DNA from: Thiotrichaceae bacterium
GTDB taxonomy: Bacteria; Pseudomonadota; Gammaproteobacteria; Thiotrichales; Thiotrichaceae
Reading direction: 5' to 3'
DNA: 7,363 nt
NCBI GenBank assembly: GCA_027008665.1
Contig: JALVEA010000419.1
Coordinates: forward strand, 1 to 7,363
Shown here: piece by piece, positions 1-6,512 of the stretch
How positions within the stretch are numbered: the first letter of the stretch is position 1
How the letters are laid out: every line of letters starts with the position of its first letter
Notes under the pieces: model-generated
Database searches by the model: none
Seen by the model: the letters and a program-made list of their open reading frames with translations, nothing else
What the model was told of the DNA's origin: nothing
Made by a program: the position numbers and the translations under genes

Positions 1-4
1 GGTA

Positions 5-1420
5 ATGGACAAAGTGGATTCTATTGTAGATCCTACTGCTAGGGATATTGAAGAGGGGATAGCTCACGTTCAAACTAAAATTGTTGATGAAATCAAGACA
101 GAGGAAAGTGTTGTCGATATTGAATCACCTAAAATAGATGTTCAAGATAAAATATCTGCAATGGTTGATACAAAGGCTGATACAGAGCTTGATAAGCTTA
201 GAGAAACGGACGCCGAAGCTGAGATCGAAAGGTCTAATCTTGAAAATAACCCTCCTCCAAAAAACAATGATAAGGGTTTTGATGATATATCAAATATTAT
301 TTCTGGTAGAGCAAGTATCTTGTCAACAAAAGATAACACAGAGATAGAGCAAACAAATTTAGTGGATGAAAAAAACCAAAATATTGAGGCTTCCGTAGAC
401 TCAGACGACTCAAGTGATAATAATGCATCATCTTTATCAGATATGGCAAAAACAGCTACTGTCGTAGCAGGTGCGGCTGTTGTGGCAAAAGCTGGTATGG
501 ATAGTCTTGATGCTCAGACAGCAGATAAAGATAATATACAGCAAGAGAATCTTCCCGATAATGATAACTCTACTGTTGATCTTATTGCCAATAAGGCAGA
601 TGAATCAAGTGGAATAATGAGCGACACAGAAGAAAAATTAGAAGAAGCGTTCACTGAAAAACTTGATCAATTAACTCATGATGAAGTAGCTTTAGATGCT
701 ATAGAAGATAAAGAGACCGTTGACCTTGTGGCCAATAAGGCAGATGAATCAAGTGGAATAATGAGCGACGCAGAAGAAAAATTAGAAGAGGCGTTCACTG
801 AAAAACTTGATCAATTAACTCATGATGAAGTAGCTTTAGATGCTATAGAAGATAAAGAGACTGTTGACCTTGTGACCGATAAGGCAGATGAGGCAAGTGA
901 CATAATGAGCGACGCAGAAGAAAAATTAGAAGTGGCGTTCACTGAAAAACTTGATCAATTAACTAATAATGATGTTGCTTTAGACCCTATAGAAAATGAC
1001 GATTCAAGTGATAATAATGCACCATTTTTATCAGATATGGCAAAAACAGCTACCGTTGTAGCAGGTGCAACTGTTGTGGCAAAAGCTAGTATGGATAGTC
1101 TTGAGTCTCAGACAGCAGATAAAGATAATATACAGCAAGAAACCCTTGCCGATATAACTAATGATAAATCTATTGTTGATCCTGTAGTCAATGAGGCAAA
1201 CAAGGCAAGTGAAATAATGAGCGAGACAGAGGAAAAATTAGAGGTGGCGTTTACTGAAAAGCTTGATAAATTGACTAATGATGAAGTTGCTTTAGATTCT
1301 ACAGAAGATCAAGGGCAAATAGATGAAACCAATCAAGAATTAACGGATACTGATAAAAATTCTTTAGGCGTGGTGTTTAGTCGTCGCAATATGCGTAGAT
1401 TTAGATCTGCTAGAAGATAA
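5..1420 (+). CDS. Acidic internally repetitive protein of unknown function, probably 5'-truncated by the window edge
   Basis: I do not recognise this protein. The first ATG gives 471 residues, but the frame is open to the window edge and only four bases precede the ATG, so the true start may lie upstream. The opening residues (SIVDP at 6-10) resemble the start of the last repeat (SIVDP at 389-393), which also suggests more repeats upstream. The chain is rich in D and E and has no visible catalytic motif or cysteine. From about residue 135 it consists of module A (135-190), B1 (191-238), B2 (239-286), B3 (287-332), A' (333-390) and B4 (391-436). Module B (core EEKLEEAFTEKLDQL) looks amphipathic and helical. 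Each A module holds a short Ala/Val/Gly-rich stretch (about 149-163 and 347-361), short for a membrane helix. The tail is strongly basic, ending RRNMRRFRSARR. A structural, surface or nucleic-acid-associated role is possible but unproven. Confidence 0.8.
   Translation: MDKVDSIVDPTARDIEEGIAHVQTKIVDEIKTEESVVDIESPKIDVQDKISAMVDTKADTELDKLRETDAEAEIERSNLENNPPPKNNDKGFDDISNIISGRASILSTKDNTEIEQTNLVDEKNQNIEASVDSDDSSDNNASSLSDMAKTATVVAGAAVVAKAGMDSLDAQTADKDNIQQENLPDNDNSTVDLIANKADESSGIMSDTEEKLEEAFTEKLDQLTHDEVALDAIEDKETVDLVANKADESSGIMSDAEEKLEEAFTEKLDQLTHDEVALDAIEDKETVDLVTDKADEASDIMSDAEEKLEVAFTEKLDQLTNNDVALDPIENDDSSDNNAPFLSDMAKTATVVAGATVVAKASMDSLESQTADKDNIQQETLADITNDKSIVDPVVNEANKASEIMSETEEKLEVAFTEKLDKLTNDEVALDSTEDQGQIDETNQELTDTDKNSLGVVFSRRNMRRFRSARR
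407..1312 (+). repeat. Long-range duplication of an A-B compound unit inside the acidic protein gene
   Basis: Module A (407-574) recurs as A' (1001-1174) at an offset of 594 bases, and each copy is followed by a B module (575 and 1175, offset 600). The 6-base difference is a two-codon indel near the end of A, where LPDNDNST in A corresponds to LADITNDKSI in A'. Long runs are identical at DNA level, for example the codons for SDMAKTATV and for QTADKDNIQQE. The order A-B-B-B-A-B fits duplication of an A-B unit followed by expansion of B in the first copy. Confidence 0.85.
575..1000 (+). repeat. Tandem 144-bp coding repeats B1-B3
   Basis: Three in-frame copies of a 48-codon unit start at 575, 719 and 863, exactly 144 bases apart; the third is 46 codons long. 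B1 and B2 differ at only 6 of 144 positions by my count, while B3 differs more, mainly in its last third. A fourth copy, B4, lies apart at 1175-1312. The near identity of B1 and B2 points to a recent duplication, probably by slippage or unequal crossing-over. These are coding repeats: there are no spacers and no dyad symmetry. Confidence 0.9.
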
Positions 1421-1427
1421 AATTAAT

Positions 1428-1559
1428 TAAGGAAGTTTCAAGTTAAGATTGATAAATTCATTGCTTGGAACTTCCTCAGCTATTAGATTAATTTTATCTT
1501 TTGGATTGAAATATAAAATCTATACGATATGAGTAGATTTATTATTTCAAACTTCCTTA
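1428..1559. repeat. Competing inverted repeats in the gap before pyrD
   Basis: The 11-base arm at 1428-1438 (taaggaagttt) is perfectly complementary to 1549-1559 (aaacttcctta). The overlapping arm 1431-1442 (ggaagtttcaag) also pairs with 1464-1475 (cttggaacttcc), 12 pairs with one G-U, around a 21-base loop. The two foldings exclude each other. The short hairpin lacks an immediate T tract, so it is a poor classical terminator for the acidic protein gene. The element could be a small non-autonomous mobile repeat or a leader-like switch; no clear target duplication is visible. Confidence 0.5.
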
Positions 1560-1563
1560 TACT
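1558..1563 (+). promoter_or_regulatory. Candidate -10 element for pyrD
   Basis: TATACT matches the sigma-70 -10 consensus at 5 of 6 bases and sits 29 bases before the pyrD GTG. The -35 position is poor (TAGATT at 1534-1539 with an 18-base spacer, 3 of 6). If used, transcription would begin near G1569 or A1571, leaving a leader of only about 22-24 bases. This start would also remove most of the 5' arm of the overlapping hairpin. Confidence 0.3.
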
Positions 1564-1592
1564 CCAGAGTAAATTTTTACTCTGGATTTATT
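1563..1592 (+). terminator. Hairpin abutting the pyrD start; terminator and/or ribosome-site mask
   Basis: The arms tccagagtaaa (1563-1573) and tttactctgga (1576-1586) form a perfect stem of up to 11 pairs, realistically 10 with a four-base loop, followed by the T-rich stretch tttattg. It could end transcription from the acidic protein gene. Its 3' arm also contains the only Shine-Dalgarno-like bases for pyrD (gga at 1584-1586, six bases before GTG 1593), so in a read-through transcript the fold would hide the ribosome-binding site. Confidence 0.5.
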
Positions 1593-2639
1593 GTGTATAA
1601 AACTATCTATCAACTCTTCCGTCCTCTCTTATTTTTATTCTCTGCCGAAAGAGCTCATTATTTGACGTTAAATACCTTAAGGTTTGCTTCTCAATTAGGT
1701 TTATTAAGACTTTTCACAAAAAAAATAAAGACTAATTCTATAACCGTGATGGGGATAAAATTTCCTAATCAAGTCGGTTTAGCCGCAGGTTTGGATAAAA
1801 ATGGTGATTATCTTATTGCATTATCACAGCTTGGTTTTGGTTTTGTAGAAATAGGAACGATTACACCGCGTCCCCAGTCTGGTAATCCCTCACCACGTTT
1901 ATTTCGCCTTCCTAAAGCAAAAGCGATTATTAATCGTATGGGGTTTAATAATCTGGGTATTAAACACCTTTTAAAGCAGGTTAAACAGGCACGTCAAAGC
2001 GGTCACAAAGGCATTATTGGGATTAATATAGGTAAAAATTTCGATACCGCAGTAGAAAATGCGGTTGATGATTATCTAATTTGTTTACAAGAGGCTTATT
2101 TATTTGCAGACTATATCACCGTTAATATTTCATCACCTAACACCCCTGATCTTCGTACTTTGCAATATGGGGATGAATTAAACTCGCTACTCTTTGCTTT
2201 AAAGCAAAGGCAATTAGAACTCTCTGAAAAATATAATCATTATGTTCCACTTGCGGTTAAAGTTGCGCCTGATTTAAGTCCTAATGAAGTGAAATTTATC
2301 GCTGAAACATTATTGAATAATAAAATAGATGGATTAATTGCAACCAATACCACCTTATCACGCGATGCGGTACAAGGATTAGAATACGCTAATGAAGCAG
2401 GTGGTTTGAGTGGTGAGCCTGTGCGTGAAGCATCGACAAAAATCATATCCCAATTTGCATCATTTTTAGGAGATGAGATTCCCATTATTGGGGTTGGAGG
2501 CATTACTTGCGGGGTGGATGCGGTTGATAAAATAAAAGCAGGTGCTAAATTAGTTCAACTTTTTTCAGGGCTTGTTTATCAAGGCCCAGCACTAATAACA
2601 GAATGTGTACAGGCTTTAGAGAATGACCATGAGCATTAA
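1593..2639 (+). CDS. pyrD: Dihydroorotate dehydrogenase (quinone), class 2
   Basis: PyrD oxidises dihydroorotate to orotate in pyrimidine synthesis, passing electrons through FMN to membrane quinone. The 348-residue product aligns end to end with E. coli PyrD (336). The N-terminal helices (1-45) that bind the membrane and form the quinone tunnel mark class 2. Visible motifs are GLAAGLDKNGD (62-72), EIGTITPRPQ (86-95), INRMGFNNLG (113-122), GINIGKN (143-149), NISSPNTPDLRTLQYG (178-193), VKVAPDLS (222-229), ATNTTLSR (250-257), GGLSG (270-274) and IGVGGI (299-304). By alignment S181 is the catalytic base (E. coli S175), with K223 and N252 as FMN/substrate ligands. The GTG start at 1593 is chosen because the protein start MYKTIYQLF matches the family; its ribosome site is weak and lies in a hairpin. 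It overlaps folP at the 3' end, so the two are probably co-transcribed. No key residue is missing. Confidence 0.96.
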   Translation: MYKTIYQLFRPLLFLFSAERAHYLTLNTLRFASQLGLLRLFTKKIKTNSITVMGIKFPNQVGLAAGLDKNGDYLIALSQLGFGFVEIGTITPRPQSGNPSPRLFRLPKAKAIINRMGFNNLGIKHLLKQVKQARQSGHKGIIGINIGKNFDTAVENAVDDYLICLQEAYLFADYITVNISSPNTPDLRTLQYGDELNSLLFALKQRQLELSEKYNHYVPLAVKVAPDLSPNEVKFIAETLLNNKIDGLIATNTTLSRDAVQGLEYANEAGGLSGEPVREASTKIISQFASFLGDEIPIIGVGGITCGVDAVDKIKAGAKLVQLFSGLVYQGPALITECVQALENDHEH

Positions 2640-3450
2640 ACAAAGATCTAATCCTCCTTTAATTATGGGGATTTTAAATATTACCCCCGATAGTTTTTCA
2701 GATGGAGGTGAATATAATCATCCTGATTTAGCACTACAACATGCCTTGACGATGATAGAGCAGGGCGCTGATATTATTGATATTGGTGGAGAATCAACGC
2801 GTCCCGGAGCTGATATTGTTAGTGAACAACAGCAATTGCAACGAGTACTTCCTGTGATCAGATTATTAAGAAAAAATATTCCTGAGCATATATTAATAAG
2901 TATTGATACCACTAATGTAAGGGTTGCGAAAGCGGCGATAGAAGCAGGAGCTAACTGGATTAATGATGTGTCGGCGGCAGAAGACTCACCCGAGATGTTA
3001 GCACTAGCAGCAAAAAAGCAATGCACGATTGTGCTAATGCATCGGCAGGGAATCTCTGCTACCATGCAGGACAACCCCCAATATAATAATGTCTCTCAAG
3101 AAGTTGCTAACTATTTACAAAAACGCGCACAAATTGCACTTGATACGGGTATTTTAGCAAAGAATATTATTCTTGATCCTGGAATTGGTTTTGGTAAAAC
3201 CTTTGAGCATAATATTAGCCTTATGGCTAATTTATCTTCTTTCGTGGCTTTAGATTACAAGATATTACTCGGGACTAGTCGCAAGCGATTCCTCAGTGAG
3301 ATCTGTCAACAACCAAGTTCCTCTAAACTTGCCACTGCAACAAGTGCAACAACCGTACTTGGTATGATGGCAGGTGTGAGCATTTTTAGAGTACATGATG
3401 TATTAGAAAATCGTCAGGCAGCAGATGTTACTTGGAAAATTATTAAGTAA
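2629..3450 (+). CDS. folP: Dihydropteroate synthase
   Basis: FolP condenses p-aminobenzoate with the pterin pyrophosphate to form dihydropteroate in folate synthesis; it is the sulfonamide target. From 2629 it has 273 residues and a complete TIM-barrel motif set: MGILNITPDSFSDGG (13-27), DIIDIGGESTRPGA (48-61), SIDTTN (91-96), NWINDVSA (109-116), VLMHRQG (135-141), ILDPGIGFGKT (181-191), LGTSRKRFL (214-222) and RVHDV (254-258). By homology N17, D51, D93, N112, D183, K219, R254 and H256 line the active site. An ATG at 2623 is in frame, but 2629 is preferred because agaga (2618-2622) lies six bases ahead of it, and no spacing remains for 2623. It overlaps pyrD by 11 bases, which implies translational coupling. 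The glmM gene that commonly follows folP in gammaproteobacteria is not here. Confidence 0.95.
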   Translation: MSIKQRSNPPLIMGILNITPDSFSDGGEYNHPDLALQHALTMIEQGADIIDIGGESTRPGADIVSEQQQLQRVLPVIRLLRKNIPEHILISIDTTNVRVAKAAIEAGANWINDVSAAEDSPEMLALAAKKQCTIVLMHRQGISATMQDNPQYNNVSQEVANYLQKRAQIALDTGILAKNIILDPGIGFGKTFEHNISLMANLSSFVALDYKILLGTSRKRFLSEICQQPSSSKLATATSATTVLGMMAGVSIFRVHDVLENRQAADVTWKIIK

Positions 3451-3647
3451 GTTTATTCTAATTATTTCAGATAAAGGAGATAGAGTTGATTATGAGTTAC
3501 GAGTAACAGGTATCCCTCAAATAAACGCAAATTTTACAAATTTCCCATAAAAAAATTTAAAACGATAGTCAGTAGATTTATTCGTTTAAACTTTACAATG
3601 CTATCCTGTATGATGGCGGGCTTTTAGATTTAACCGCAAAACATATT
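3451..3647 (+). promoter_or_regulatory. folP-prfB gap with candidate prfB promoter
   Basis: No gene is supported in these 197 bases. Candidate -10 elements are TATGAT (3609-3614, 5 of 6, with TTTAAA at 3585-3590 as a -35 at an 18-base spacing) and TACAAT (3594-3599, 5 of 6). No strong terminator follows folP, so read-through into prfB is possible. Positions 3562-3593 repeat a block found upstream of pyrD (see next entry). Confidence 0.35.
3562..3593 (+). repeat. Second copy of the block found upstream of pyrD
   Basis: This stretch matches 1524-1554 upstream of pyrD. Both read acgata, then 2-3 variable bases, the identical 12-mer agtagatttatt, then a short T-rich spacer and aaactt. In each case a -10-like hexamer (TATACT or TACAAT) begins within five bases after the block. 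It could be a shared regulator or promoter element, or a dispersed repeat. Confidence 0.45.
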
Positions 3648-4743
3648 ATGGAATTGAATCCTGTTTACACCCTTATAAAAGATTTGCAACAGCGTGTCAG
3701 TGCGTTGAGGGGGCATCTTTGACTATGATGAGAAAAAAGAGCAACTTGAAGAAACGACCAGAGAATTAGAAGACCCTGATATTTGGAATAATCCAGAAAA
3801 AGCTCAGCAATTAGGCAAACTTCGTACTACTCTTGAGAATATAGTGCTTAATGTTGATAAGCTGGAAACAGGTTTAATAGACGGACATGAGTTATTAGAA
3901 ATGTCAGAAATGGAAAACGATCAAGAAATGGTCGATTCTGTGACTAAGGATATTTATCAATACAAAAACTCAGTAGAAAGACTTGAATTCCAACGTATGT
4001 TTTCAGGTGAAATGGATGCGAATAATGCCTTTTTGGATATACAATCAGGCTCAGGTGGAACAGAAGCGCAAGACTGGGCTGAAATGGTTTTACGCATGTA
4101 TTTGCGATGGGGTGAGGCAAAAGGCTTCAAAGTTGAGTTAATGGAAGCATCCGCAGGTGATGTTGCAGGGATTAAATCAGCAACAGTTAAATTCACAGGT
4201 GAATATGCCTATGGTTGGTTGCGTACTGAAATTGGCGTACATCGTTTAGTGCGTAAATCACCCTTTGATTCAGGAGGTCGTCGTCATACCTCCTTTTGTG
4301 CGGTCTTTGTTGCGCCAGAAATTGATGACGATATCGAAATTGATATTGACCCTTCTGATTTGCGTATTGATGTTTATCGCGCCTCAGGAGCAGGTGGTCA
4401 GCATGTCAATAAAACAGAATCAGCGGTTCGAATTACCCATTTGCCAACAAATACAGTGGTTCAATGTCAAAATGGACGTTCCCAGCATCAAAATAAAGCA
4501 TCAGCAATGAAGCAATTGAAATCTAAATTATATGAATTAGAGATTCAAAAGCGTAATCAAGAAACTAAGGAATTAGAAGACAGTAAATCGGATATAGGCT
4601 GGGGGAGTCAAATTCGATCTTATGTTTTAGATGCCTCACGAATTAAAGATTTACGCACTAATGTAGAAACAGGGAATACACAAGCGGTCTTAGATGGCGC
4701 TTTAGATCAATTTATAGAAGCTAGCCTTAAAGCGGGTCTCTAG
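3648..4743 (+). CDS. prfB: Peptide chain release factor 2, with programmed +1 frameshift
   Basis: RF2 recognises UGA and UAA in the ribosomal A site and triggers peptide release. Frame one (3648-3719, 24 codons, MELNPVYTLIKDLQQ...) ends at a UGA. Reading resumes in the +1 frame from GAC at 3721, giving 364 residues against 365 in E. coli. Visible motifs on the joined protein are LDIQSGSGGTEAQDWAEM (129-146), the SPF anticodon-like tripeptide (204-206), and SGAGGQHVNKTES (246-258) with the catalytic GGQ at 249-251. The residue matching E. coli position 246 is alanine (A245). ATG 3648 fits the family length; no good Shine-Dalgarno precedes it. The long uninterrupted frame downstream (first internal GTG at 3844) is not a separate gene. 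It lies 59 bases upstream of lysS, as in the E. coli prfB-lysS operon. The gene is intact, not a pseudogene. Confidence 0.97.
3708..3723 (+). promoter_or_regulatory. RF2 autoregulatory +1 frameshift site
   Basis: The sequence aggggg (3708-3713) acts as an internal Shine-Dalgarno, followed by cat, the slippery ctt codon (3717-3719), the in-frame tga (3720-3722) and c3723. Apart from cat in place of tat this matches my recollection of the E. coli site, including spacing. When RF2 is scarce the ribosome pauses at UGA, the P-site tRNA slips from CUU to UUU, and reading continues at GAC. Abundant RF2 terminates there and limits its own synthesis. Confidence 0.96.
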
Positions 4744-4802
4744 GAATAAAGATTCAATAATCTACCCGTTTCAACAACAATAAATAGGCTATTGGAGAAA
4801 AA

Positions 4803-6314
4803 ATGAGTATAAAAAATAATACTGAAGAAGTCATACAAGATGAAAATCAACTAATTAGTCTGCGCCGTGCAAAATTAGAAACGATAAGAAAACAAGGGAT
4901 TGCCTTTCCCAATAAATTTAAGCGTGAACACTATGCTCAAGCCTTACAGACACTCTATGCAGAAAAAGAGAAGCCGTGGTTTGAAGAAAATGAAGTCATA
5001 GTCAGTATTGCAGGGCGCATAATGCTCAAGCGAGTGATGGGTAAAGCAAGTTTTATTACCATCTCCGATATGTCAGGGCGTATTCAGCTTTATGTGCAAA
5101 AAAACCTACTCGGCGAGGAGCTTTACAATGCCTTTAAAGGTTGGGATATTGGCGATATTGTCGGTGCGACAGGTAAATTATTTAAAACCAATAAAGGTGA
5201 ACTATCGGTAAAATTGGATAGTTTGCAATTATTAACCAAATCATTGCGTCCACTGCCTGAAAAATTCCACGGTCTTACCGATCACGAACAACGTTATCGA
5301 CAGCGTTATCTTGACTTAATTATGAGTGAAGAAACACGTCATACTTTTAGAATGCGTTCGAAAATTGTTTCTTATATTCGTGATTTTTTTACTCAAAGAG
5401 ATTATATGGAAGTAGAAACACCCATGTTGCAGGTGATTCCAGGTGGAGCAACCGCACGCCCCTTTGAAACCCACCATAATGCCCTAGGTATTGATATGTA
5501 TATGCGTATCGCACCTGAATTATATTTAAAACGCTTAGTTGTCGGTGGTTTCGAGCGCGTATTTGAGATTAACCGTAATTTTCGTAATGAAGGACTCTCA
5601 ACACGGCATAACCCCGAATTCACTATGATTGAATTCTATCAAGCCTATGCAACCTATCATGATTTAATTGATATTACTGAAGCCTTAATGAAAGGTATTG
5701 CTATTGATTTATTGGGTTCAGCAGAAGTCACTTATCAAGGTGATGTTTATGATTTTGGCAAGCCTTTTGTACGTATGTCGGTTAAAGAATCCATTTTGCA
5801 TTTTAATGAAAATATTAGCGAAAATGATCTTGAGACTGAATATCGAGCGCAAAAATTAGCAGAATCATTAGACATTAAAATTGAAGAGTATTGGGGTTTA
5901 GGCAAACTACAAATAGAAATATTTGAAAAAACCGTTGAACATCGCTTAATGCAACCCACCTTTATTACCGAATACCCAGCCGAGGTATCGCCCTTAGCAA
6001 GGCGCAACGATGATAATGATTTTATTACCGACCGTTTTGAATTCTTTGTCGGTGGACGTGAATTAGCCAATGGTTTCTCCGAATTAAATGATGCAGAAGA
6101 CCAAGCCGAACGCTTTAGAAAACAAGTCTCAGAAAAAGAAGCAGGTGATGATGAAGCAATGCACTACGACGATGACTATATTCGCGCCTTAGAATACGGG
6201 CTTCCCCCAACTGCAGGAGAAGGAATTGGCATTGATCGTTTAGTGATGCTGTTTACAGACTCCGCCTCCATCCGTGATGTCATTTTATTCCCGCACATGC
6301 GACCTGAAGACTAA
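4803..6314 (+). CDS. lysS: Lysyl-tRNA synthetase, class II
   Basis: LysRS charges tRNA-Lys with lysine using ATP. The 503-residue length is typical of the bacterial enzyme. The N-terminal OB-fold that reads the anticodon spans roughly 65-150 (VSIAGRIMLKRVMGKASFITISD is split around 67-89). The catalytic domain carries motif 1 (MEVETPMLQVIPGGATARPF, 202-221), motif 2 (FRNEGLSTRHNPEFTMIEFY, 260-279) and motif 3 (GEGIGIDRLVMLF, 472-484). The signature ELANGFSELND is at 420-430, and the C-terminus VILFPHMRPE is normal. The ATG at 4803 has a good ribosome site, ggaga at 4794-4798, four bases upstream. It follows prfB by 59 bases with no terminator visible between them, so co-transcription is likely. 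A cluster of hairpins follows the stop codon. Nothing is missing or unusual. Confidence 0.97.
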   Translation: MSIKNNTEEVIQDENQLISLRRAKLETIRKQGIAFPNKFKREHYAQALQTLYAEKEKPWFEENEVIVSIAGRIMLKRVMGKASFITISDMSGRIQLYVQKNLLGEELYNAFKGWDIGDIVGATGKLFKTNKGELSVKLDSLQLLTKSLRPLPEKFHGLTDHEQRYRQRYLDLIMSEETRHTFRMRSKIVSYIRDFFTQRDYMEVETPMLQVIPGGATARPFETHHNALGIDMYMRIAPELYLKRLVVGGFERVFEINRNFRNEGLSTRHNPEFTMIEFYQAYATYHDLIDITEALMKGIAIDLLGSAEVTYQGDVYDFGKPFVRMSVKESILHFNENISENDLETEYRAQKLAESLDIKIEEYWGLGKLQIEIFEKTVEHRLMQPTFITEYPAEVSPLARRNDDNDFITDRFEFFVGGRELANGFSELNDAEDQAERFRKQVSEKEAGDDEAMHYDDDYIRALEYGLPPTAGEGIGIDRLVMLFTDSASIRDVILFPHMRPED

Positions 6315-6340
6315 GTTATATCTCAATCCTTTACATCTCG

Positions 6341-6362
6341 TTACGCGGCTCCAGCCGCGTAA
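6341..6362. repeat. GC-rich palindrome 1 after lysS, possible transcription stop
   Basis: The arms ttacgcggct (6341-6350) and agccgcgtaa (6353-6362) pair perfectly around two C bases, 27 bases after the lysS stop. The core cggctccagccg recurs in the next palindrome (6373-6384) and in the distant repeat copy (7287-7298). It may help end lysS transcription, although no T run follows. Confidence 0.6.
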
Positions 6363-6371
6363 TGTAGTTTG

Positions 6372-6430
6372 ACGGCTCCAGCCGTCTGAAAAAACGTTTC
6401 GACGGGTTTACAAAACCCGTCGGGCGAACT
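6372..6430. repeat. Palindromic intergenic repeat, copy 1
   Basis: This 59-base unit matches 7286-7344 in the same orientation, with two mismatches (6388 and 6390). It holds two hairpins: gacggct/agccgtc (6371-6377 with 6380-6386) and cgacgggttt/aaacccgtcg (6400-6409 with 6413-6422, loop aca), joined by an A-rich linker. This is the general look of REP/BIME-type elements, although I cannot assign a named family. It lies between lysS and the exporter gene. Confidence 0.85.
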
Positions 6431-6478
6431 ACTGGAGACCAAGCCTAGGCTTGGTAATCCGTCCAGTGTTTTGGATGG
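6431..6478. repeat. Perfect 18-bp palindrome with nested alternative stems
   Basis: The stretch 6438-6455 (accaagcctaggcttggt) is fully self-complementary. Outside it actgga (6431-6436) pairs with tccagt (6462-6467), enclosing the palindrome. Alternatively ccgtcca (6459-6465) pairs with tggatgg (6472-6478) with one G-U. The outer and downstream stems compete for the same bases. It continues the repeat cluster but has no second copy in the window. Confidence 0.6.
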
Positions 6479-6512
6479 TTTGGGTAGGATTTAACGTATA
6501 TATTTTTAGTCC

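Noticed and set aside
575..1312. CRISPR-like or non-coding tandem repeat array
   Set aside because: The unit is 144 bases with no unique spacers, remains in frame throughout, and encodes similar helical segments.
2240..2503. Minus-strand open frames opposite pyrD, folP, prfB and lysS (this one and similar ones)
   Set aside because: They lie wholly opposite strongly conserved genes and their products show no recognisable motif.
2623..2628. folP start at ATG 2623
   Set aside because: The likely ribosome site agaga ends immediately before it, leaving no spacer; ATG 2629 fits better.
3486..3506. Tiny leader peptide (TTG 3486 or ATG 3492, ending at TAA 3504) with a ribosome-like aaggaga upstream
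   Set aside because: It encodes only four to six residues, with no codon pattern or attenuator structure after it.
3648..3722. prfB broken by an early stop (pseudogene)
   Set aside because: The UGA is in the exact RF2 autoregulatory context with its internal Shine-Dalgarno, so it is programmed.
3844..4743. A separate 299-residue release factor gene starting at GTG 3844
   Set aside because: Coding similarity to RF2 continues upstream through 3721 and, by the frameshift, to ATG 3648; GTG 3844 is internal.
6471..6504. Promoter for the exporter: TTGGAT at 6471 with TATATT at 6499
   Set aside because: The spacing of 22 bases is too long, and the -35 overlaps a repeat stem; not convincing.
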